From: Prosthecobacter fusiformis
Lineage (GTDB): Bacteria > Verrucomicrobiota > Verrucomicrobiia > Verrucomicrobiales > Verrucomicrobiaceae
Reading direction: 5' to 3'
DNA length: 64,000 nt
NCBI RefSeq assembly: GCF_004364345.1
Contig: NZ_SOCA01000002.1
Coordinates: forward strand, 385,711 to 449,710
Under the pieces are notes generated by a model. It searched no databases, had not been told where the DNA came from, and saw only the letters and a program-made list of their open reading frames with translations. Positions 25,427 to 33,808 of this stretch are shown one piece after another. A program made the position numbers and the translations under genes. How positions within the stretch are numbered: position 1 is the first letter of the stretch; each line of letters starts with the position of its first letter.

Positions 25427-25538
25427 GTCAGCGATGGGCGGATGGAGAAGTCATGACAGTCATCTTGCGTGACTCTACGCCTGGGTGAGGAAAGAAGCGG
25501 CAGAAGACATGCCAAGGGTGCATCTTTCCACTTTTTCA

Positions 25539-25970
25539 TCAAGAACGTCCGCCGAACAGCCCGCCTAAACCGCTTTTCATCACTCCAGAAAGCACTTCCT
25601 GCAGCTTCTCAGTGGATGGATGGGTGTCATCAATGACTCCGTTGGGGGTGAGCCGGTCAATGATCTGCGGCAGAAACTGGGACATGAGCGGCAGTACCAT
25701 TTTGGCGTCAAAACCCAGCTTGGCTGCCAGATCCTGGACGGCCTGGCTACCAAGCGCTGCTTCCAGTTGGTCCGGCTGTACAGGCAAATTTTTGTCTGCG
25801 GATACCCACGAAGCAAACGTCTCACCCAAGCCTGCCTGCTGGAACTGCTGCATCAGCCCACCCAGGCCACCGGCCTGATTCATCAGGCTAGTGAGCATAT
25901 CGCCCTGCTTACTGCCGCCGCCGAAAATCCCGCCGAGTGCCTGCTTGGCCAATGAATCAAAAAGTCCCAT
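25539..25970 (-). CDS. YidB/DUF937 family protein
   Basis: A 143-residue Gly/Gln-rich protein. The start MGLFDSLAKQALGGIFGGG, the central GETFASWVS, the stretch LPVQPDQLEAALGSQAVQDLA and the C-terminal LPQIIDRLTPNGV are characteristic of the YidB (DUF937) family, whose biochemical role is not established. It stands alone between the ABC permease and the NPYAPP membrane protein. Cytoplasmic by sequence, no signal peptide. Confidence 0.85.
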   Translation of the reverse strand: MGLFDSLAKQALGGIFGGGSKQGDMLTSLMNQAGGLGGLMQQFQQAGLGETFASWVSADKNLPVQPDQLEAALGSQAVQDLAAKLGFDAKMVLPLMSQFLPQIIDRLTPNGVIDDTHPSTEKLQEVLSGVMKSGLGGLFGGRS

Positions 25971-26039
25971 AGAAGGTCAGGATGCCGGACGAGCCGGGTG
26001 AAGTCAATTAAGAGTGGGGATTCGACCTGCTTGGTATGT

Positions 26040-26597
26040 TCAATTTCCACTGGAAAACAGCCTTATAATGTTGGCGAAAAACACCAAAATCAGAAAGAGC
26101 CCAATAAGCACACCTAGCACGATTATGAGCTTCCGATTGATCTTACGCTTCACATGCGGGGTCTCAGAAATGATCAGTTGGTATTCGGGAGTCATGACAA
26201 ACTTCCCTCGGCGACCAGCTATTTTGGAAATGATATAACCGTTAATGAGAGTGCCGATGGGAAATGCAATGAGACCCACGATCGAAAAGAGGAGTGTCGG
26301 AATCCGTGTCCAAGAGCGAAGTCTGCGTAATCCATAGGCTATAAACAATTGGGCAATGCCCAAAACAAAAAACACTCCGCCTTCGATAACGACGGCTGAT
26401 CTGTCATTGTCTATTCCTTCTAACAGCAAAACAAGTCCACCCACAATCGCCAAGAATCCGCCTAAGTAATAAAGCAAGCCGACTGATTTGATGGTTGCTT
26501 CATTGTCCAAATGCTCTCGCCGGAGTTTTTCCGCAGAAGTTTCAACCTGTGGGATGTAAAGATCAGACTGCGGCGGCGCGTAGGGGTTAGCTTCCAT
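26040..26597 (-). CDS. NPYAPP-type integral membrane protein, function unknown
   Basis: A 185-residue protein starting MEANPYAPPQSDL, an N-terminal motif common in membrane proteins of the Planctomycetes-Verrucomicrobia group. Four hydrophobic spans follow, near residues 38-60, 68-90, 98-122 and 158-180, with a cytoplasmic GRRGKFVMTPEYQ segment before the last. No enzymatic motif. The palindrome 26598-26614 abuts its start codon. AT content is a little higher than in neighbours. I do not assign a function. Confidence 0.65.
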   Translation of the reverse strand: MEANPYAPPQSDLYIPQVETSAEKLRREHLDNEATIKSVGLLYYLGGFLAIVGGLVLLLEGIDNDRSAVVIEGGVFFVLGIAQLFIAYGLRRLRSWTRIPTLLFSIVGLIAFPIGTLINGYIISKIAGRRGKFVMTPEYQLIISETPHVKRKINRKLIIVLGVLIGLFLILVFFANIIRLFSSGN

Positions 26598-26614
26598 GAA
26601 TGACTAGGTCATTC
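26598..26614. promoter_or_regulatory. Palindrome abutting the start codon of the NPYAPP gene
   Basis: GAATGAC (26598-26604) and GTCATTC (26608-26614) are exact reverse complements around TAG, directly before the ATG. It could be an operator or a leader hairpin occluding the start. Confidence 0.35.
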
Positions 26615-26692
26615 CATGCTCTAATCGGATAGTCAAGAGCGTTGCAACCCAGCCTTTTTAAAGGGGGGCGTGGAATCTTACGCACTAAATTC

Positions 26693-27943
26693 TCAATAAA
26701 TCATCGTATTGTCGGGTGCGGTCGTTTCTTCCACACCCGTCACTTTGATCACGGGAACCGTCTGATCACCTTCCTTTTCGTAGCTCATGGTGCCGGAGAT
26801 TTTAACCCAGGTCATCTCTTTGAGATCCGGGGCTTTTTCACCGAAGTCCACCGGGACGGAGTAAGGCCGGGCATCAGCCGCGCAGCATTGGACGAGCATG
26901 CGGAAAATGCGCAGGCGGTGACCGTCGGCATTGTTCACTTTTTCCGGCAGGATCTGGGCGGTGGTCTCGATGGCCTGACCGGTGATGACTCTTTGCACCT
27001 CCAGATCGCCGCCGGTGTAATAGATTTCAGGTACTTCCAGGACGAATTCACCTTTGCTGTTCTGCGGCACCTGCTGTTTCAAATCTTCCAGGGTGAAGCT
27101 GCCATAGCTCTGTGCCTCTTTGGCCGGGGCGGAGGCGGCCTTGGTGACGGCTTCGGGATCATTGAATTTATCCGGTGGCGGCAGCGGAGTGTCCGGCATG
27201 GGCACGGGTTTGGGGAGTGCCCGGCTCGGCTTGTTACCATCACCACGCAGGGTGAACTCGTCCGCACGGGCGGTGGAGGCATAGTTTTGGTTATACACGC
27301 CTTTATTCATGACCCAGTGCTCACTGGGCCTATCAGGTGTCAAAAAAGCCGCGACAGTGATGGGAAGGGCGAGGATGAGGATCGCGACGATGCGTCCTGT
27401 CCAGGTGCTTTCTTCCAAGATCCCGTGACCGTGGTTCTCATGGGCATGCGCGTGTCCGTGGCCGCAGCAACCGGCCTCATGTGAATGATCGTGCCCGGGT
27501 GCCTTGGTAAATACATGATCATGCGAGTGATCGTGACCACAACCTTCATGATGAGCGTGACCATGATCATGGCCACAGTCTTTAGTGTGAACGTGGGCAT
27601 GCCCACAGGCTTCAGTGTGGACGTGCTCATGCTTGTGACCATGCCCACACGCTTCTGTATGCACGTGGCCATGTCCATGACTGTGGCCGTGGTCATCATC
27701 CTCCTCCGGCAGGCTGTGGTCATGGCCATCACAAGCGGCATCTTCGGCCCCCATGGTCAGCAGGTTAAAAAGGCCCATGACGGCCAGCCCGATGCCGGTG
27801 ACGAGAACCATCGGACGAAAAATCCCGTCCCCGGGCAAATACTGGTTTACCCGGCCAGTGTAGTAAAAATAAAGCAACACGGCACTCCAGACAAACAGGA
27901 GGGAAATGCTGATCAGGTGGACGAGAGTACGTGTTCCGCTCAT
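26693..27943 (-). CDS. TIGR03943-type permease partner with His/Cys-rich metal-binding loop
   Basis: A 416-residue membrane protein. Two spans (about residues 8-27 and 43-63) and a third (about 185-203) flank a loop of roughly 100 residues built of HVHTEACGH-like units, rich in His with regularly spaced Cys and Asp. The C-terminal part ends in a soluble domain with FRMLVQCCAADARP and YSVPVDF, as in the YcgQ/TIGR03943 family, whose members are found beside UPF0718 permeases. That is exactly the context here: the permease gene ends 16 bp upstream. The loop looks able to bind several Zn, Ni or Cu ions, so metal handling is likely; direction and metal are unproven. The loop is far longer than family members need. 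Confidence 0.75.
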   Translation of the reverse strand: MSGTRTLVHLISISLLFVWSAVLLYFYYTGRVNQYLPGDGIFRPMVLVTGIGLAVMGLFNLLTMGAEDAACDGHDHSLPEEDDDHGHSHGHGHVHTEACGHGHKHEHVHTEACGHAHVHTKDCGHDHGHAHHEGCGHDHSHDHVFTKAPGHDHSHEAGCCGHGHAHAHENHGHGILEESTWTGRIVAILILALPITVAAFLTPDRPSEHWVMNKGVYNQNYASTARADEFTLRGDGNKPSRALPKPVPMPDTPLPPPDKFNDPEAVTKAASAPAKEAQSYGSFTLEDLKQQVPQNSKGEFVLEVPEIYYTGGDLEVQRVITGQAIETTAQILPEKVNNADGHRLRIFRMLVQCCAADARPYSVPVDFGEKAPDLKEMTWVKISGTMSYEKEGDQTVPVIKVTGVEETTAPDNTMIY

Positions 27944-27959
27944 GGCTTGGACGTCGTGG

Positions 27960-28982
27960 TTAAAAGGTGAAAAGTGCGCTGAGGGCGTTCCAGAAGTTTT
28001 CGGGGAAGTTTCGTGGATCTGTGACCAGGAGCATCATGGGTCCCGAAAGGAGGGCGATCAAAAGGAAGGTGCCGATGAGCATGCCGATGACCATGCGGCG
28101 CTTGAACACGGCCGCATACATGAACATGAGTTTGATATCCATCATCGGGCCGAAGACCAGGAAGGCCAGCTTGGCTGCCATGGAAAAGGAAGCCATGGGC
28201 GCGGCGATAAAGGCATCCGACGTACTGCATAGCGACAATACGAATGCGAGGCCCATGATGGACGGGATGGCTAGGAAACCGTTTCCGGCGACGGAATCCA
28301 GGATGTTCTGGTCCACCTGGGTGTTGAAAAGGGAAGTGATGATGACGCCGACGGTGAAGTACATCCCGGTATCCAGGAAGTCTCCCATGGCTGTGCGGAA
28401 GGCATGCACCAGTTTGGCGTTAAAACTGGTCTTGGGTGCATGGCCGTGTGCGGCTTCGGCGGCCGAATGCTCAATGCTATCTGCCACGCTCGCTTTTAAG
28501 AGCTGAGCCGGTTTAAAACGGAGGACAATCAGACCCACCGTCACCGCCACGATATAACCAAGAGACAGACGGGCGATGGTCATGCTGGCATTGCCCAGAG
28601 TTGCCCAGCCAGTGATTTTTTCGAACTCCTTGAAGGCTGTGAGCGTGCTCACTGCCACGATCGGGTTCATGATCGGTGCTGCGAGCATGTAGGAAAGTGC
28701 GCAGGAAAGTGGCAATCCCTTTTTCACCAGACGGCGGATGACCGGTACCACCGCACATTCACAAACCGGAAAGATGAGGCCGAGGAAACCCGCCATCAGG
28801 GTGGAGAGCACCTTGTTCTTTGGCAGCACGCGGTCCAGGAGTTTGGCCGGGAGAAAGGCATCGATCAGCCCTGAAAGGAGGGTGCCGATCATGATGTAGG
28901 GAGCACCTTCGAAAAGGATGCTCAAAAAGGCCATCAGGACATCACCAAAGGCGCTGGGTTCGGGCAGGGCGGCTAAAATCAT
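27960..28982 (-). CDS. UPF0718 (DUF318/YraQ-type) permease
   Basis: A 340-residue polytopic protein with about eight spans. The family hallmark Cys-containing motif FPVCECAVVPVIRRLVKKGLP lies near residue 72, followed by SYMLAAPIMNPIV; in the second half LSLCSTSDAFIAAP is the matching repeat. Members are implicated in metal or small-anion export in several bacteria. A His-containing loop lies in the middle. Together with the His/Cys-rich partner 16 bp downstream it probably forms a metal-related transporter. The start follows LPEPSAF without a Shine-Dalgarno sequence. Confidence 0.85.
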   Translation of the reverse strand: MILAALPEPSAFGDVLMAFLSILFEGAPYIMIGTLLSGLIDAFLPAKLLDRVLPKNKVLSTLMAGFLGLIFPVCECAVVPVIRRLVKKGLPLSCALSYMLAAPIMNPIVAVSTLTAFKEFEKITGWATLGNASMTIARLSLGYIVAVTVGLIVLRFKPAQLLKASVADSIEHSAAEAAHGHAPKTSFNAKLVHAFRTAMGDFLDTGMYFTVGVIITSLFNTQVDQNILDSVAGNGFLAIPSIMGLAFVLSLCSTSDAFIAAPMASFSMAAKLAFLVFGPMMDIKLMFMYAAVFKRRMVIGMLIGTFLLIALLSGPMMLLVTDPRNFPENFWNALSALFTF

Positions 28983-29154
28983 GGATTCGGTCTGCTTTAA
29001 ACGTACAGGCGGGATGGATTCAAGCGGTAAACCTTCAGCCTGAACAATTCACGCAACAGAATACGCAGGGTGAGAGCACCAAGCTTCATCCTTGTTCCCA
29101 ACCTTTTTAATTTCCTCCACCAGCCTCTGTCTGAACAGAGAAATCGAACCTTTT

Positions 29155-30024
29155 TCAGTCCACCTTGCCCAGTCCGGCATCCGGATCAGGCTCCAGGAAA
29201 CCGAGTTCGACGAAGAACTCGTCCATCGCCATGAGGGTGGCTTCATACATTTCAAAGGAGAGATTGAAATTGAAGAAGCCGTGGCCCTGGCCCTCAAATT
29301 CAATGAGGCGGCAGAAGTTCTTTTTCTTGGAGGACTTCTTGGCAAACTCGTACGTTCCGCCAAAAGGCACCACGCGGTCAGCCGTGCCGTGCATGATCAG
29401 CATCGGAGGCAAACCCGGACGAATGGCGCGGATGAGATTGGCATCCTTGGCCACACCGGCATCAGGGAAACGTTCCAGGCCAAAGCCCTTCTTGGAGGTA
29501 TCCAGGACGGGATTGAAAAGCACGATGGCATTCGGTGCCGGGCTGCTGTCCAGGATATCCGCAGGATCATCAAAGCCATTGAGCATGGCCGAGGAGGTGA
29601 TGGCGTGACCGCCGCCACTGCCGCCAATGCCGACGATCTTGCCCGGATTGATGCCCAGTTCCACAGCATTGAGTCGGATCCAGCGAATGGCGGAGCGCGC
29701 ATCGGCGATGGCTTCCAGGGGGCCGCCCTTGTTACGGTTGGTGATGCGATAATCGAACGCCATCGTCATCATTCCGCGTGAGGCAAAGTAAACGCAGTGA
29801 GGGGCAAACTGGGCTACCTGGCCATTGTCCCAGCCACTGCTGAAGAAAAAGGCGGCCACAGACTTTGGATAGGGCGGTGCTTTGTCAGCCTCCGGTTCCC
29901 AAATGTACACGGGCAGGCGGACATCTCCGACGGTCTTGTAGATCTCCTCGCGAGCCGTCTTGAGAAGTTCCCGATTTCGGTCGAGTGGGAGTGTGCGTTG
30001 ATGACCTTCGCCGAGAGATTCCAT
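29155..30024 (-). CDS. Alpha/beta hydrolase, esterase/lipase type
   Basis: A 289-residue soluble enzyme. The nucleophile elbow GIGGSGGGHAI (Ser about residue 155), the acid in MHGTADRVVPFGG and the His in GQGHGFFNF form a complete triad, and FFFSSGWDNG supplies the oxyanion-hole region. No signal peptide is visible, so it is cytoplasmic or unconventional. Relatives include BD-FAE and acetylxylan or carbohydrate esterases, so a sugar-ester substrate is possible. It is divergent from the secreted protein at 30153. The 172-bp gap on its 3' side holds a short hairpin (CTCTGT/ACAGAG) and nothing else I can support. Confidence 0.82.
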   Translation of the reverse strand: MESLGEGHQRTLPLDRNRELLKTAREEIYKTVGDVRLPVYIWEPEADKAPPYPKSVAAFFFSSGWDNGQVAQFAPHCVYFASRGMMTMAFDYRITNRNKGGPLEAIADARSAIRWIRLNAVELGINPGKIVGIGGSGGGHAITSSAMLNGFDDPADILDSSPAPNAIVLFNPVLDTSKKGFGLERFPDAGVAKDANLIRAIRPGLPPMLIMHGTADRVVPFGGTYEFAKKSSKKKNFCRLIEFEGQGHGFFNFNLSFEMYEATLMAMDEFFVELGFLEPDPDAGLGKVD

Positions 30025-30152
30025 GTTTGCGTGTGGCAGAATTGTGACTCTTGCGAAAAACCTCGCTCCAGCAACATCTTTTCCTGGTCTAGAGGCCTCA
30101 ATCAGGATGTATTTATGTTTAACACCGGAATTCAGCCCCCACTTTACTGTCC

Positions 30153-31043
30153 GTGAAAACTTTTGTGCCCCTTATCTGCTTTTTTGCATGGTTATTGTTC
30201 CATTCATCTCTGTCCGCACAGGATCCTGCTTTGAGGGTAAATCTGGACCGTGCCTATGAGCAATGGCGTGCAGCCATCCTGGCCCAGGATGCCCGTGCCT
30301 GGGCCGCCGCCATCACCCAATATCGTCAGGTGGTGACGAGAAATCTCATTGTCAGCCAGCGCCAGCCATTTCCGCAGGCGGTCTTTGCGGTGCCGCTGGA
30401 TCCACCGGAAATTTCGGGCCTGCGTTTGCTGGAAGCCCAAGCCGTGGGTGAGACGGCGCACCTTCTTTATTTTGGCAAAGTCAACATGGGGGGCGATCCT
30501 GGCCAGATCCCGGAGAGCGTCTTGATGCTCAAATTTTTCTATGAGCGCGGTGCGTGGCGTTTTGACAGCAGCAAGATCCTAAAGATTTTAGAACAGCCGG
30601 AAATCGTCCAGCAGATCAAGTCGGGAGGTCGTCTTGAGTTTCTGGATTATCCTGAATTCACTCCGCCGGGCACGGCCCCCACGGTGCCTCCTCTCTGTGG
30701 CATACCGGAAAATATGGCCGGTTGTACGCTCCAGTCCTACGGTTATGAAACCAAGATGCGCATCAATGGTTTTGATTGCCCAGTGATGGCGGACCACGCT
30801 GAGAAGTTTTTCGTGATCGGTGGATTGAAGAACGGGGCCAATGATGTGACCCTGACGGTCAAACCGACCGATATTCCAGCAGGTGAGGAACGGCTTCTCC
30901 AAGTGGATTTCTTTGTGCTCGCTGGCAAAGCGCAGAAAGCTCCTGTGCGGGTCTTCCATTACGAATCCAAAGATGCGGCGACGAGCAGTCCGTTAAAACT
31001 GCCCGTCATTATCAACGAGGACGTTTTGAGCAAGGGCCGCTGA
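30153..31043 (+). CDS. Secreted protein of unknown function
   Basis: A 296-residue protein with a clear signal peptide (FVPLICFFAWLLFHSSLSAQ). The mature part begins with a helical segment (LRVNLDRAYEQWRAAILAQD) and continues as a mixed domain with LLYFGKVNMGG and a second, beta-rich part near residues 190-280. Two cysteines (CGIPENMAGC) lie close together and may form a disulfide. I do not recognise the family; the first half resembles SnoaL/NTF2-like folds in outline only. Its stop is 9 bp from that of the photolyase gene, which runs the other way. Confidence 0.7.
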   Translation: MKTFVPLICFFAWLLFHSSLSAQDPALRVNLDRAYEQWRAAILAQDARAWAAAITQYRQVVTRNLIVSQRQPFPQAVFAVPLDPPEISGLRLLEAQAVGETAHLLYFGKVNMGGDPGQIPESVLMLKFFYERGAWRFDSSKILKILEQPEIVQQIKSGGRLEFLDYPEFTPPGTAPTVPPLCGIPENMAGCTLQSYGYETKMRINGFDCPVMADHAEKFFVIGGLKNGANDVTLTVKPTDIPAGEERLLQVDFFVLAGKAQKAPVRVFHYESKDAATSSPLKLPVIINEDVLSKGR

Positions 31044-31052
31044 CGCCAGCGA

Positions 31053-32474
31053 TCACTTACCCCGATGCTTGGCAAAGATGGCCAGGGTGCGGTCTCTCTC
31101 GGTGGAATGATCGACGATGGGCAGGGGATAGCCGGGGGCAATGGCGCGATTGTCCTTGGGCGGGTCCATGAATCGCTCGGCTGAAACGTTTTTGAGTTCC
31201 GGCACCCACGTGCGGATGTAGCTGCCATCAGGGTCGTAGCGTTTGGTTTGAGTCCAGGGATTTTGGATGCGAAAATACGGGGCTGCATCCGCTCCTGTGC
31301 CTGCGCTCCACTGCCAGCCGCCATTGTTGCTGGCGTTTTCACCATCCAGAAGATGCTGCATGAAGTGGCTTTCCCCCAGTCGCCAATGACAGTGCAGGTC
31401 CTTGGTGAGAAACATGGAGACGATCATGCGCACCCGGTTGTGGACAAAACCGGTGGCCAGAAGTTCGCGCATGCCAGCATCCACAATCGGAAACCCCGTC
31501 CGGCCTTGAGTCCAGGTTTGGAAATCCTCGTCACTCCCCGGCCACGGCATGCCTCGAAATTCAGGGGCAAACTCCTCGTCGAACACCTCTGGGTAGTGCC
31601 ACAAAATGGCCAGGTAAAATTCCCGCCATGCCAGTTCCTTAATGTAGGTCTCAATGGAGGTGCGAGCATCCGGCGTCGTGGCAAGCGCAGCGGCTGCCAT
31701 GCATCTTTCGTGTAACTCGCGGATGGAGATCAGGCCAAAACGCAGGTCCTGACCCAGCCTGGAGGTCGTGACCCCGGCCGGGATGTTACGCTTTTGTGCA
31801 TAGGCATGCAGCGTACGGTTCTCGATGAATGTTTTCATCCGTTCTCTCGCCGCACGTTCACCTGCTGCGGGGAGGATGGCCGTTGCTTCGGGCAATTGCC
31901 AGTGTTCCAATGTGGGAACGGGTAAGCTTTTGATGGCCGGGTCAGGCGCTTGGCCCAGAGTGGTCAATTTCCCCAAAGAAGCCGTTTTATTCAAGCCCAG
32001 CCAGTTACGTGAATACGGAGTATAAACGCGGTAGGGGCCTCCGCTTCCTGTCAATACTTCATCGGCTTCATGCAGAACCCGGTCTTTATAGGAGTGGCAG
32101 GGAATGCCGATACGGTTGCATACCTCCTGGAGTTTCTTTTCCATCTCCCGGCCGTAGGGATCATAATCGCGATTGTAATACACGGCTTCAGCCTGGGTCT
32201 CATGGATCAGCCTTTCGAGCTCCACATCGGCCTGGCCACAGCGCAGGATCAGGCGGCTACTGAGAGTCTCCAGATTTTTGCTGAGCGAATCCAGACAACC
32301 GCAGAGGAACTGCTGGCGTGTCGATCCTGTCCACCCATGCTGGCTTTTCCAATCACTTAAAACATAGGCCGGGATCACCTGAGCGGCCTCTTTGGCCGCG
32401 TGATGAAGGGCGGTATTGTCCATCAACCGCAAGTCGCGGCGAAACCAGTGAATGACAGTCTTATACTGAGGCAT
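31053..32474 (-). CDS. phrB: Deoxyribodipyrimidine photolyase
   Basis: Light-dependent repair of cyclobutane pyrimidine dimers in cytoplasmic DNA. The 473-residue protein has the N-terminal antenna domain (IHWFRRDLRLMDNTALHHA) and the FAD domain with WREFYLAILW, TGFPIVDAGMREL, VRMIVSMFLTKDL and NNGGWQWSAGTGADAAPYF, typical of class I photolyases. The Asn and Trp residues of the FAD site are intact. A cryptochrome of the same family cannot be excluded, but the dimer-binding tryptophans appear present. An inverted repeat lies just upstream of its start. Confidence 0.93.
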   Translation of the reverse strand: MPQYKTVIHWFRRDLRLMDNTALHHAAKEAAQVIPAYVLSDWKSQHGWTGSTRQQFLCGCLDSLSKNLETLSSRLILRCGQADVELERLIHETQAEAVYYNRDYDPYGREMEKKLQEVCNRIGIPCHSYKDRVLHEADEVLTGSGGPYRVYTPYSRNWLGLNKTASLGKLTTLGQAPDPAIKSLPVPTLEHWQLPEATAILPAAGERAARERMKTFIENRTLHAYAQKRNIPAGVTTSRLGQDLRFGLISIRELHERCMAAAALATTPDARTSIETYIKELAWREFYLAILWHYPEVFDEEFAPEFRGMPWPGSDEDFQTWTQGRTGFPIVDAGMRELLATGFVHNRVRMIVSMFLTKDLHCHWRLGESHFMQHLLDGENASNNGGWQWSAGTGADAAPYFRIQNPWTQTKRYDPDGSYIRTWVPELKNVSAERFMDPPKDNRAIAPGYPLPIVDHSTERDRTLAIFAKHRGK

Positions 32475-32478
32475 GGCC

Positions 32479-32526
32479 CTTTTTTACGCCTGTAACCGCA
32501 GTCCGGTGGCCCGGATTGTAAAAAAG
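32479..32526 (-). promoter_or_regulatory. Inverted repeat in the photolyase leader
   Basis: CTTTTTTAC (32479-32487) and GTAAAAAAG (32518-32526) are exact complements, enclosing a second pair AGTCCGG/CCGGATT (32500-32517). The outer arm ends 4 bp before the ATG, so in the transcript it could hide the start; it may also bind a regulator. Not a convincing terminator. Confidence 0.3.
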
Positions 32527-32599
32527 AGCTGCCTCAATGAAGCACCTGGGAAATGCGGCATCCCAGGTGCTTATTTCTCATCCTTTGAAGGGCTGTCTT

Positions 32600-33127
32600 T
32601 TACTTCGCCGGGAAAGGGCTGGTGGAGAGCTTTTTAAAGTCCTCGGTGATTTTGGCCACGGCGTCTTTAGGGCCGGTGAGCTTGATGAAAACGGGGGCGT
32701 CAGGTCCTGGGATGATGGCACCCAGCAGGGTATAGTCTGCCTTGGCTGTCTTGGGGCCAAACATCGCGCCATCCATGTAAGTGCCGGTGGCGGTGACGAG
32801 GCTGACCTTGGTGCCGTTGGCATCCAGTTCTTCGGTTTTGGAAACGGGTGGGCTTTCGAACTGGCCCAGCCAACGGTCGATGTTCGCCTGGGTATCCCCG
32901 CCCTGGCCGCTGCCGAAGTAATAAAAGATGGCTTCAAGAGGTTGCTCGGCACCTTCCACGGTGATCTTCAGGGTGGCGGCACGCATCGGGCTGCTGGTCG
33001 GGACGGAGGTCCAGCCGGTGGCAGGCAGGGTGAAATTGAGGTTTCCGGCGGTGACTTTGCCCTCTTCAGCGAGGAGGCTGGTGGTGGCGATGGAGATGAG
33101 GGCCAGGGTGGTGAGTAAAAGTTTCAT
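32600..33127 (-). CDS. Secreted protein of unknown function
   Basis: A 175-residue protein with a signal peptide (MKLLLTTLALISIATTSLLA) and a mature domain beginning GKVTAGNLNFTLPATGWTSVP. Segments AIFYYFGSGQGG and NIDRWLGQF and the late VFIKLTGPKDAVAKITEDFKK recall small verrucomicrobial/planctomycete periplasmic proteins annotated only as hypothetical. It is 73 bp downstream of the azurin-like gene on the same strand, separated by a strong hairpin. No catalytic motif. A long hairpin (AAGCACCTGGG/CCCAGGTGCTT, 32540-32572) follows its stop. Confidence 0.7.
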   Translation of the reverse strand: MKLLLTTLALISIATTSLLAEEGKVTAGNLNFTLPATGWTSVPTSSPMRAATLKITVEGAEQPLEAIFYYFGSGQGGDTQANIDRWLGQFESPPVSKTEELDANGTKVSLVTATGTYMDGAMFGPKTAKADYTLLGAIIPGPDAPVFIKLTGPKDAVAKITEDFKKLSTSPFPAK

Positions 33128-33161
33128 GGTGGTTGGAGGCTGGGTTGGTTTCAGATATGGA

Positions 33162-33187
33162 AAGGGCGGACCCGTGGGCCCGCCCTT
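33162..33187 (-). terminator. Terminator after the azurin-like gene
   Basis: AAGGGCGG (33162-33169) pairs with CCGCCCTT (33180-33187), with an inner CCC/GGG pair giving a very stable stem, followed on the minus strand by TTTCC. It lies 13 bp beyond the stop of the cupredoxin gene. Confidence 0.6.
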
Positions 33188-33200
33188 GGAAATTAAAAAC

Positions 33201-33665
33201 TTACTTGGTGACGTGCATCACGCCCTTCATCAGCAGCCAGTGGCCGGGGAAGGTGCACATGTAAGGATAGTCACCGGCTTCAGCAGGTGCGGTGAATTCG
33301 ATGGTCTCGGTAGCCCCTGGCATGACCAGCTTTGTGTGAGCCAGGATGTCATCTTTGGAGGCATCCGGCACATAGCTCTTGGCCATCGCTTGCGGGTCCG
33401 TCATCATGGCATTGGCTTGTGCGCCCACCGCCATTTCTTTGCCGGTCTTGATGAGCAGGAAATTGTGCGGCTGGGGGGCCACACTGCCGGTGTTGTTAAG
33501 GGTCAGTTTGACTTTCTGGCCAGCCTTCACGCTGAGGTCGGTCTTGTCATAGCCGAGTGGATTGCTGGCGTGTGGTTTCAACTCAAGGGTGGCGACGTCG
33601 GCTTCCTGGGCGGAGAGTTGCAGTGAGAACAGGGCGATGGCAGTAAGGGCAGCTAGTTTCTTCAT
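33201..33665 (-). CDS. Azurin-like type 1 copper protein
   Basis: A 154-residue secreted cupredoxin (signal peptide MKKLAALTAIALFSLQLSAQ). Ligands of the type 1 copper site are visible: His in PQPHNFLL and Cys, His and axial Met in YMCTFPGHWLLMKG, with the same C-x4-H-x3-M spacing as azurin and auracyanin. It should shuttle electrons in the periplasm, probably between membrane complexes and cytochromes c or a nitrite/oxygen reductase. No partner reductase is adjacent. The name azurin/auracyanin is by motif; the exact redox partner is unknown. Confidence 0.9.
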   Translation of the reverse strand: MKKLAALTAIALFSLQLSAQEADVATLELKPHASNPLGYDKTDLSVKAGQKVKLTLNNTGSVAPQPHNFLLIKTGKEMAVGAQANAMMTDPQAMAKSYVPDASKDDILAHTKLVMPGATETIEFTAPAEAGDYPYMCTFPGHWLLMKGVMHVTK

Positions 33666-33808
33666 GGATGTGGGTTGGCGGGGGTAGTACGTTTAATCGG
33701 GAGTGGAAGGGCCAGATTTTCAACCAATTTCGTGTGTAGGACGTGAAGTTTGCAATTTGCGTCAAGGAAAGTTTGGGCGACGTATCTCCGTATAGAGTTC
33801 TATCCCCC

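Noticed and set aside
27470-27720. CRISPR-like array at the His/Cys repeat
   Set aside because: The repeats are in frame, vary in length and encode His/Cys units of a membrane protein; no constant repeat with unique spacers.
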